Source: Sphaerolaimus hirsutus (lineage: Eukaryota; Nematoda; Chromadorea; Monhysterida; Sphaerolaimidae). From it: a DNA stretch of 64,000 nucleotides. The stretch is taken from positions 1 to 64,000 of the forward strand of contig CAXIWS010000659.1 of NCBI GenBank assembly GCA_964036195.1, read 5' to 3'. A model generated the notes under the pieces. The model searched no databases and was not told where the DNA came from. It saw only the letters and a program-made list of their open reading frames with translations. This document shows, one piece after another, positions 47,701 to 59,700 of this stretch (position 1 is its first letter; the number at the start of each line of letters is the position of its first letter). Both the position numbers and the translations under genes were made by a program.

Positions 47701-50700
47701 CGAATTCGTAAGCGCCAAAATCGTCTAAAAATCAGGCGATAGTCAACTGAAACTTAAATCCAGTCACATTCCGCTACACCTTCCAATAACCCCCTCAACC
47801 CCCAATAACCCCCCCCCCCTCTCAGAAGAGCCAGCGAACCGGGCGCGCCTTATAGAATGCCTGGAGCAGATCCTAAACAAAGCCCAGGAGGCGCCCAAGT
47901 CCAAGAAGGTGCAGCACGCGAACGCAAAGCACGCGGTGCTGTTGGAGGCGATCGCTCTGATAATACACTTGGACACCGAGCCGCAGTTGTTGGTGCGAGC
48001 TTGTAATCAGTTGGGCGCCTTTTTGAATCATAGGTTCGGTTTTTGGATGTTTTTGTGACTTTTTGTATTTGTTTTGAGGCGGGTGTGATGATTTAGATTG
48101 AAAATGGAACAGGACTCTGGAAAAGTATTGCCGTAAAAAGGCCCACGCACACTAGTTGACATGGCAAATAAGTATCAACTGAATGTCAACCAGATAACAC
48201 GAATTTTTAAAAGGATCACGTTATCCAGGGGTCTCCTAGGGGGGGGGGGGCTGGGGGGGGGGCTGCCCCCCCCCAAATCGGCCAGCTATCTATCTATCCC
48301 GGAGGCCGCTCAGCTATCTATCTATCCCGAGGCAAAATTTTTGGCTACTACCCCCAAAGACCCCCCCCCCCCAAATCGCTCAGCTGGTTTTTGAGAAATT
48401 TTGCCCCAATTTTCGCTCAAAATCACCAATTTTCGCACCTTTTTATAGTTGTTCACCATCAAAATCGTGCTTTCCGGTTTTATACATGGTTATATACCTA
48501 TTTTTAGCCATTTTATACCTACTTTTCGCTATATTTAACTGATTATTAGCGATTTTTTCCCCTTTCTGCCTTATTAACCTTGAAAAAGCCTATATATTGT
48601 GCCCCCGCCAGCCCCCCCCCAAGCCCCCCCCCCAGCCCCCCCCCTCCAGAAAATTTTTCCAGCTATCTATCCCTCCGGAGGAGCGATTTGCTATCTATCC
48701 AGCCCCCGCGAGGGCCAAAATCCTGGAGACCCCTGACGTTATCGATATAAAAAAACGATAAAGGTATCACGATAAAAAATTGACTATGCTCTGTCGTAGG
48801 AATGTTGAAATTACATAATGGATTAAAATTAGGTTGAACTAGTTTTGATGTCAACTAGTGTGTGTGGGCCTAAACCGGTGATGGTATACAGGGTGCGGCA
48901 ATTTAGACGGACCCCATAAAGCTTTGAATAACTTGTCACTGACTAGTCGGATTAACGTGAAATTTTAGGTGAACATTAACAACTAAATAGGAAAGTAGCC
49001 CTGAACATATGGCTGCGATATCTCCACTCGTTCTCATGTTATTAATGGAAACGTTTAATCGTCACTCTTTTCCGCCACCTAGCTTTACGACCAATTACAC
49101 AAGCGCCCGCCGATTTCCTTATGGGCATAGCGAATTGGTGGCTGGCGTGCACGCATTTAGGCATGCAGGTGCGAAAAGAAAATCAGACAAAAACTGAAAA
49201 AAACAATCCGATCCCGATCCCGGTCCCGAGAAGTTAATCCCGTTAGAACGATATCACAAGGTGGTGGAAAAGTGACAATTACTCGTTCGCATGAATAACT
49301 TGTGAACGAGTGGAGCTATCGCAACCATATTTTCAGGGCTCCTTTCCCATTCAGTTGTTAATGTTGACCTAAAATTTGACGTTAATCCGACTACTCAGTG
49401 ACAAGTTATTCAAAACTTTATGGGGTCCGTCTAAATTGCCTCACCCTGTAGTAGCGGTACAGGCGACAAAATGTCGAGATGTGCGAAAATTGGTGCAAAA
49501 TCTCTCAAGATGTCACCACATCACTACCCCTCTATTGGAAACCACTCGGTGCCATTTCACGTCCAAACGCCATACACTGTTGTTTTTTTACTTTTCAGAG
49601 AGACCAATTTGCGTTACCTGGCGCTCGAGTCCATGTGTCTGTTGGCCACCAGCGAACACTCCAGGGACGCGGTCAAAAAACACCAGGAAACTGTTGTCGC
49701 CGCGCTCAAGGTTCGTCCCTGGCTCGACTGTTTTTAAACTGTTTTTTTTAGATTTCAGGATTGAAAAACATTCTTAGGTGGACAAATTTTCTTAAAAAGA
49801 TGGGTGATGGTGAAATTAATAGTGGCACGCTTGCTCGACACGAGAGTATTGGAGACAAGTCTGTAAATACAAGCAAACTTTGTTGAACTTTTTCTAGTTA
49901 AAAAATCAATGCTGAAATTGCGAAAATGGGAGCAGAGTTTCAGTTATTATTGTAGAGCTTTGCAAATTTTACGACAACAATTTTTCAACGCTTATAACTT
50001 ATTAGAGACAGCACAAATTATCTGAACCATGACTTATGTGTACACTCAAATACGGTTTTCCTCAAAAAATGAAACTTAATGAAATTATCGTCACAAATTC
50101 CTCCAATAAACTCCGCCTTAACACATAACCAATCGCCCAGGGGGAGCGGGACGTGTCCGTGCGGCAGCGCGCCGTCGACCTGCTCTACGCCATGTGCGAC
50201 CGGTCCAACGCCAAGGAAATCGTCCGCGAAATGCTGCAGTACTTGGAAACGGCGGATTACTCGATCAGGGAGGAGATGGTGCTCAAGGTGGCCATATTGG
50301 CCGAGAAATATGCGCAGGTATTTGAGTGGGCGGGATTTGGGAGGGATTTTGTCTGGTTTTCAATGGGCATTGAGATCTGGCCGTGGAATAATACGTTATT
50401 TGCGATGTAGGCATCGGATATTTCCATTGATTTGTATAGATATCATCATTCGAGTGCCAATTTAAGTGGCAAGTGGACAAGTGCCAATTTAAGTGGCAAG
50501 TGGACAAGTGACAATGAAAGTGGTAATTTGTAAGCTGAAACTGGTGTGTAACTGAACAAGTGACACGTAAATTTGGACATGATAGTCACTTGACTATTTT
50601 TTGATTGATACAACTTTTGTTGTCGCTTGTCCACTAGGAATTGGGGTTCAAATGGAATTCTGAATCCCCATACTTTTCGGGATTCAGAAATCCCGATCCC

Positions 50701-53700
50701 GACACTTCACTCCCGATTTTGAGCGAAGTATTTTATAAATAACAGTGCGAATGCGTTGGCAAGTGTTCTGCGATCTCCTTTACTTGTCCACGATTATAAA
50801 TAAACCGAAGTGCGATTCTGATGCGCTTGTGTGCCGCAGAGTATTTTTTATGTTTTTTTTTCTTCTTTTGCATAACAGTTCTATCAACCAAATAAATACA
50901 ACTGCCTGTGAAACTAAAACTGACGAAAACCAGTCTTCCAACGCATTTCCCGTTTTTTCTCTTTACCTGGACAGTAAAAAAACCCTTGGAACCACTGGGG
51001 GCCCGGGAAAATTTATTTTGTCACTTGTCAACTTTTTTGTCAATTTTTTCAAAACCCCTTACCGCAACTTAAACTTTGCAGGACTACCAGTGGTACGTGG
51101 ACGTTATACTAAAGCTGATTTGGGTAGCCGGCGATTACGTGGGCGAGGAAGTTTGGTACAGGGTCATTCAGGTATGTATGCGGATACCGTATTTCTTCTA
51201 ATAATCTAATTTCTTCTTCTACGTCCGGTAGAAGGGCACCTTCAGTAGAACGACAGGTTATGGCACTTTTTGCGTAAATACATGAAAATATGAAATGTTC
51301 AAATGAAAAATGTTTTTAAAAATTGGTGGCAGAAGGTTAAATTAGGAATTGGTTAAAAGAATGGCAGCCTCCAATAGAGCGACAGGTGAAAAGTTGACGA
51401 AAAAATGTAACGGCGCTCTTCTATTAGATCAAATACGTTTATGTTTTTGTTTATTTGTGTAAGGGTGACTTTATTGCAAATTTGGTCGGAGTTTCATTGA
51501 TGCCTGCTTTTTTTATAAATTCTGGTCGGTGGGCTGGATATGGTTATGCTGATCACTGCATGCTATACGAGAACTATTACTGCAGTTTGATGAATAATGT
51601 CCATGAAAAACTACGCTCAAATCACGCATAGTGAGAACAATCTAATAGGTCAAAAAATTTAAATATGTGTGTATTTTATTAAGATTGAATTTCAGTGTAA
51701 ATTAGTGATGGAATGGCGCCATTTGAGGGCGCCAAAGGGCGCCGCGCCATGGCGCCATTGGCGCTTGGCGCCCTTTTTCTGTGGCGCCCTTGGCGCCTGG
51801 CGCCCACATTCTGAAAGGCGCCATGGCGCCCTTGGCGCTTGGCGCCCTTTTTCCGTGGCGCCCTTGGCGCCTGGCGCCCTGCTTTAGAAGGGCGCCAAAA
51901 AGGCGCCAGCAGGGTTTCACGGTGGGTGCTGTGTAAACAAAAAAATATATGAAAAACGCATCCGTGGATGATCTAAATTCGCCAGAAAAATGGACAGAGT
52001 GGTGTGAGTGGGTGGATATCTTTCGTCCAACGGTTCATCAGATCTGTCTGACGGATCAGAAGACAAGAATGATGGACCATCTAACTTGCAAAATCATAAA
52101 TAAACTGATTTAAATCGTTGCAATTAGGAAACATTGTTTGGAAAGGTCTATTTGTAATGAATGGATTGTTGTCAAATGACAATTTCCATTGCGTTTGAAT
52201 TCGTCATATGGATTTTATTCAAAAATGTTTTGTTGCTAGCCTTGTTTTTGTTCATTACATCCTGGAGAACGCGAATTAAGACGTGAATGCATGTACAATG
52301 GTGCTGTAGAAACATTTTTAGCACACGCATGATGTTGTAGGCACTTTTTTATCCTGGCGCCCTATAATCCAAATGGCGCCATGGCGCCCTTGGCGCTTGG
52401 CGCCCTCTTTCCGTGGCGCCCCTGGCGCCTGGCGCCCACTTTCTGAATGGCGCCATGGCGCCCTTGGCGCCTGGCGCCCTTTTTCTGTGGCGCCCTTGGC
52501 GCTTGGCGCCCACTTTCCGAATGGCGCCATGGCGCCCTTGGCGCCTGGCGCCATTTTTTCTGGCGCTTTTCCATCACTAGTGTAAATTATGCACTCAATG
52601 CATCAAATAAAAAGCGTTTTATCTGCTCACAAAAAAACCTACTTCACGCGCAGATTGTGATAAATCGCGAGGAAGTGCAAGGTTACGCAGCGAAAATGGT
52701 TTTCGAAGCGCTGCAAGCGCCCGCGTGCCACGAAAATATGGTCAAAGTTGGCGGCTATATTTTGGGGGAGTTTGGAAATTTGATCGCTGGTGATTCCAGG
52801 TCCAGGTGCGTCTGGTTTGCCTCAGGGCGAGTAGGGGGCTGTCCCAGACCCTGTAAAATGTCAAGTGAAAGATCCTGTAAAATGCCTAACCTCATGTAAA
52901 AAACCCTGTAAATCTATTTTTAATGAAATTTGGCATTTTAAAGGGTCTGGAACTGAAATCAGCACGTCGTGCCCTGTATTCCCGTAAATATTGTACCCTG
53001 TATTCCCGTAAATACAAATTCAAGGCAAATGACCCATTTAATATTACATTTTGTTCTGGCCCTATAAAATTCAACCCTTCAACAATCTAGGGTTGGAAAG
53101 AAATCAATTTTTTTTAACTCTTTGATAAAAAAAATCATTAAAAAAAATTAAGATCAGGTTTTTTTAAATCGCCCAAAATGGGGGTATAGAGGAAAATATG
53201 TGTATGTTAAGTGTCAGACAATGTATTGTTATGTCTATTGTGGTCATATTATGACTGTGGAGTCATGGGATAGCATTGTAAGCAGTGATTTCTTTCAAAA
53301 ATATCCATTTTATGTTGACTTATTACTTATATCGCCTTTTGTCGAATGTTCGTGACTTCAAGTGAAGTTCAGCATGGAATAGTGCTTAAATAAGGTTGTA
53401 AGGGATGGCTAATACATTGACAGTGATGTTACACACTGTAGAAGTATGTGGGAGCACATTGGCTGCGTATTATATACTACACTAGCATATCACGGCTTAT
53501 TATTACACCGTATCACGAATCAATGCAATGTTTTACACTAAAATGCCCCAAAACCCATGAAAACACCACCAATGGTAATGTGTAGTGGAAATTGCGCGCT
53601 TGCGCTAAAAAAAATGCAAAATACCTAGTGCAAGTCTACCGAAAAAATTTCATTTTGATTTTTTCAAATTAAAATCAGTTTCCACCCTGTGATTTTTTTA

Positions 53701-56700
53701 AAAAAAGAATCAGATTTTTTATTTTAAAAATCAGTTGAAAAATCAAGTGCCAACCCTACAACAACCCGTTCAACTAAGTCTCATTTTTAATCGCTACAAA
53801 AAAATTTCTCAGCCCGATGGTTCAGTTCGAACTGCTACACGCAAAATACCACTTGTGTAGCATCGCCACACGCGCCCTGCTACTTTCTACCTACGTGAAG
53901 TTTGTCAATTTGTTCCCAGAAATTAAGGACAAAATACAGGAGGTGGGTAAGGGGGTGGTTTTTTTAACTGCGGTTTTATTGATTCGAATTTATTCAAATT
54001 ATTCTGCCATATATAAAGTTGCCGGTAGATAAACGCTCTCATTAAAGTGCCTGTCAAGTGACTAATTACTTAACTTTATGTGTTTAAAATGTTTGTGTTA
54101 ATTGAGATGATACCCTGTTAGGATTGCCGGATATTTGAAAGGTTATATTTATGAAATTTGTCATTTAACTGTGCTGTTTGGCCCCCGGCGAGTGTGAGTC
54201 TATCTAGCCCGTCTATTTAGCAGACTTTTTTTTGTTGGTTATTGGCGTGTTTAAAGTGATCTTCGTTGTGATATAACTGCTATTTATCGAATAACCGATA
54301 CCAGTTAATTTTACAAATTTCAACATTGTAATTAGAAATCATGATAAAAAATAGAATTTGATCAACGTCTAAAAAGTCGTATTATTAAGTGTCGCAGGCC
54401 CCGCCTTTACAAGCATGTAAAATGTCACTTTTTTCCGCAGGTGCTATCTCAATCATCGAATCTGCGCAATCCGGACGCGGAACTGCAGCAGCGCGCCGCG
54501 GAATACCTCAAATTGTCGCAGGTGGCCGCCACCGATCTGCTAGCCACCGTGTTGGAAGAGATGCCGCCTTTCGTGGAGAAGGAGAGCTCTTTGCTGTCCA
54601 AGTTGAGACAGTCTAGGTGGGCGTGGCTTATTTTATTTTTTAGTCTTTTTTGTATCTCGGCGGACCACAAAGTATGCGCCCAATATTATTTATGTCTTGG
54701 ACGATGACGCGCGATGTGGATATTTGTTTTACTCGGCGGACAGCACACTTAGTATGAAAACCTACCATAATTTAATGAATAAAATCGTGTGATGAATTTC
54801 GTAATTTATCATTACATAGTAAAAACTAATTTTCACGATGGAAAAACTGTATAATTTTGGTTCATTATTCAGATCGGTTATGGTAGGTTTTCATACTAAG
54901 TGTGATGTCCGTCGAGTATATGCACTTTCATAAAAATGCAAATTTAAAAAAAAGAAAAGGCAGAGTCGCGTACAAACGAGGAATGTTTTTCCCCGAAATG
55001 TTTTCTTTTTTGCTGGAATTATTTTTATTTTTTTAATGATGACGTCATGATGGAATGTTTCCTTCAGAGAATGCACAGCATGCGATCCGCAGAGTATAAA
55101 TATTGTGGGAAAATAATTGCGTTTGTGGGATCAAACGAGTAAATAGATGGATTGTTAATTTTTGTTTACTGATTTTTCCAACGACAGCGAAAGTGGTAGA
55201 ACCTGAAATCGGCATACTTTGATAATGATAATTAAAAATAAAATGTAGATTTGAAAATAGAGATTGTTGCACTGGAAAATGTAACATTAAGTACTGTAGA
55301 ATGGAACACAATTTCCTAAATGTGAATGAACGATAGTCTGCAAAAATGTTTGACGAATTTAAATCACACCAATAGTCCTACCTAATAAAAACATTTGAAA
55401 AATCCCTCAAAATGTAGGCCCCGCGTCGACGGAGTGGAGACGGCAAATGAAGATAAGGAACGCAAAAAGCAAATGCCCAATGCTGTACTCGCTGACACTG
55501 TCGGTCACAATTTTACATCACGGGTTTCACTTCATTTTTGTTTGTTTATTGGGCACTTCAAGCAGACTTCTTATCGCAGCCGTACGTGAATAAACACGTG
55601 ACTATTACAATTTTACGAGTCGACCCGTGTTAAATAAGTCGATCAATCTGCGACGCTATATATAGTATTTTATTTTGTTCAGTTTATATAGTTTTATTTT
55701 GTTCATATACAGACTGACGTCAGTTGTCAATTGAATTTTTGGTTCAAAGCGAAATCTGAGTGTGAATTGTTAATTCATTCAGTTGAACTATTAAATTTGG
55801 ATTATTTAACTGATTTAATTGAATGGCGCTGGCTTCGGCATACTCAAATGCTAACCCACCGACATACTTTGAATAAAGAAATTCAATTGACAATTAACAT
55901 AAATTGACGCCGCGTCAACTAGTGTGTGTAGGGCTTCTGTGACCAGTAGAACCTCAAAATACCCCATCCCAAGTTCGCAACTCAGTCATCTGGCGGCGGG
56001 GCGGCCGCCCCATCTGTCACTGGCGGCGGCGGCGGCGGCACGGCCGACTTGTTGGGCTTGAACGTGTCCGGCGACGTGGGCAACGACGCGCAGCAGGCCA
56101 CCAGCAACGGGTTCATGCCCGCGCCCAGTGCTGCGGCAGGGCAGACTAATGGGGCTGTTGATGTGGTCCAGATGAAACACGAGGATTTGAGGAAGTTTGT
56201 GTGGGTGGTTTTGGGTTGGGGTTAATGGCGGGCTCTTTTTGCAAAAATTTTTGTCGCGAATTTGACGGTTGTTTGCGCCATTTTGTATTGAGTATCGAGT
56301 ACTTTTTAGTATTAACATCGATAATTTAGAACGAGTTAATATATCGAAAACGATATTTAAAAAACGAATATCGTCATAAAAATGTTGATATCGAACTATC
56401 GGACTCTTTTATCATTGAAGCATCACATCAATCAGCCTGTTTTTGGTGGCATCTATAAATCCCAGACATAAATTGTCATTTAATTATCTCTCAACCAATC
56501 TTATAGGTTCGTCGTGAAGAACAGTGGTGTGATATTTGAAAATAACGTGATTCAAATCGGCTGCAAATTGGAAAGTCGACTAAATTTGGCGCGTATCGGG
56601 ATGTATTACGGCAACAAAACTGCTAGCTCCCTTGTGAGTGGATCAACTTTTTGAATCTCATAGTTTGTGTTGGCGGATGTATTTGTTATATAGGTCAAGA

Positions 56701-59700
56701 TTTGATATCGATCACTTTTGATCACGTCACGAATTTCTGGATAGTGACGTTGAAAAATTTGAGAAATTACAAAACTTCGGTAGAAATGTGCACGCAGACA
56801 AACTTCGCTCCATCAGTGCAGCCGCCACTTTCCGGCGCCGATTTAACTTATCAACTTGTAATCCAAGCGAAACCAGTTGACCCGGTAGTTGACGGCGGCG
56901 CCCAAGTTCAGCAACTGATTAATGTTGAATGTTTGGCTGATTATTATGAGCTGCCCACTTTGAGGGTGTCTTTTATGTGAGTTTGGGTTTTTTGGCCGGA
57001 TGCCAATTCTGGTGCCAATTTTTCAAGGTGAGGAGTAAAAAAAGTAAAAATCTAAAAGAAGTGAAAATTTAAAATGTTAAAGAGAAGCAAAAATTTAAAA
57101 GAGAAGGATAATGCGAGGTTTAAAGTTAAGGATAAATAAATTCGTTTAACTTTTCACTTCTCATTTTACTTCTCATTTAATTTTTTACGTCTCACTTGTA
57201 AATTGTTGTTTTACTTCTCAACTTGCCTAATTGACCCTGACGTCGGGACGGATTCGATAAAAACTAGTGCGTGTGCACGATTTCATGCTACTATATTCGC
57301 TCGTCGGGCGCCCTACACTCTAATTGAATTTTGGCATGTGTGTTTGGCTTGTTTACGGAGCCCGGCGAGTGGGGGGGGGGGGACTCAGCCTCCCTAAACT
57401 TTTGCCTACACAGTGACGGAACGGCGCCAGGCGCTCGCGCCATTCGTAAGCGCCACGTCATTGGCGCTGGCGCCAGTGCCATAAACCACTGTATATGTAT
57501 GCAAATACACGTATTTACTTATGTAGAGACTTTTGGCTGCAATTTCTAGGATGTGTGCTTACGGGGACCGATCCACTGATAATTATATGTTTGAGGGGGT
57601 GAATGCGCGCAAATTTTTGCACAAACTTTGAAAAATACGTAGGAAAAGTTGCATTTTCCGGAATTTTCAGGTCTCACCCCGGGAACGGGAAACCCCCCCC
57701 CCCCTGCCCCCCCTGGATACGCCCTTGCCACAATAGTATTTATGCACTATTCATACATTCGGACTGCAAACATTTTCAGACACAATGGAAGCCCCGTGGT
57801 TGTGTCGTTCGAACTGCCGCTGTTTATCAACAAGTTTTTCGAACCCACTGAGATGACTTCCGAGGATTTCTTTCAGCGGTGGAAAAAACTGAGCCAGTCA
57901 GTTTCTTTTTTATTTTATTTAACTTTCTTTTAAATATAACGGGGGCCAGGCTATCGAACTTCTATTGTTTTTCATGGATGGGAGGTTTGGGATTTGTCAC
58001 TTTGATTTGATTTGACTAGAATGAGTTATTTTCGATCTTCTCAACAGTAGTTGACGGATTTCTTATTCCGGTAAACTGAAATGAATTCATTTTTCAAAGC
58101 TGATGCGTAAATTTCGTTAATTTCCGCCGTAAACTATATAAATGGAAAACGAATTTTACGCTTTTTGGTAGTGTAAAGCTGAATGTAAGAAAACTGAAAA
58201 ATGTCAAGATTATCTAGTGTCAATTTTCAACTTGTCAAAAAACAGCACAACCCCATCCCCACCCTGTAGCGAAATGCGTGGAGCCAACACATATTAACTT
58301 GGATTTCTGATTATTGATAAATTGCAACAAAAAAAACAATTTCAGGCCGGTGCAGGAGTGTCAGAAGATATTTTCCGCGCGCAATCCCATGGATGCTGAG
58401 CAAATTAGGACCAAGGTATTTGGCTGTTTATCTGATTAGACTTATTTTAACTCGCATATTTTAATAAGCACGACTAGATGTCAATGTGTCTTCAAATGGG
58501 AACTCAATTCATAGTCCATGTAAATATTTGGTGTGAAATCTCACAAGTTTGAAATTTCCTCGAATTTTGAAACTTGATCGTGTGAAACGTTGTTCTGTGA
58601 TGTGTGAAGTATAGTTTCAGTTGATCCGAAATCATTTTACCCTTGACTTCTGTGGAAACTTTTGTTAAATTTGCCGGCTCTTGTTGCAATGTGGGACATA
58701 AAACTACCGGGCTATTGTGCCTGCACACAATAGTAGACGGTTTTGCAGTGATTAACTATAACTCTGTTGAAAATGGCTTCTTATAAATGTGAATACATTA
58801 TTTTTATCTGATTCTACCAGCGTTGACGGAGTCCAAAGAATCCGTTAACTATAACCCGGTGAAAACACCATATTCAGTTGACCAGGATTCAACCGTCAAC
58901 TAGTACGCATGGGCACACTAAAACAGTCTATCCTTCCCCTCCCCACCCCTTAATTATCCATCCCGTTGCAGCTGAGCGGCTTCGGCGTGCGCGTGCTGCC
59001 CGGCGTGGACCCCAACGCGGACAACTTCGTCGCCGCCGGCATCGTGCACACCAAGGCGGCGCAAATCGGCACGCTGCTCCGTTTGGAGCCCAATAGACAG
59101 GCTAAGGTGGGTGGGTGGGGGGTTTTGAGTTGAAGGTAGGGTTCAAACGATATATCGTATCGAATATCGAATATCGGATATCGACCATTTTTTAATATCG
59201 AATACTGATATCGAAAATTTTGAAAAAATATCAAATATCGATATCGAAAATTTTGAAAAAATATCGAATATCGATATCGATTATCGACCATTTTTTCGAT
59301 ATATCGAACCTATATTGTGTCCCCAAAAAAGTTATCATTTTCATTTTGAGATATTTATGATTGATCTGATGTGCTTGATCTGATCTGAGAATTGTATTAG
59401 ACGAGTAAAAGTACAGTACTTATAATGTCAGTTTTGTTGGAGTGCTGAATTTGAAGCCAGAAAATGCTGATACAGTCGTCCCCGGGTTAACGGTTCCCCC
59501 GGTTATAGGGTTCCCCGGGTTAATGGGTGCAATTCTGAAAAGCGGGGACACTAGTGAACAAAATTCCCCGGATTGAAGGGTTCCCCGCATTCCCGGGTTA
59601 TCGGGTGGAATTTGGGAATTTTTTTGCATTTTTATATACAAAATTCCTTCAATTATCGGGTATTCAAGTGTAATAAAAACGGTATAAATGTAAACTGCAG

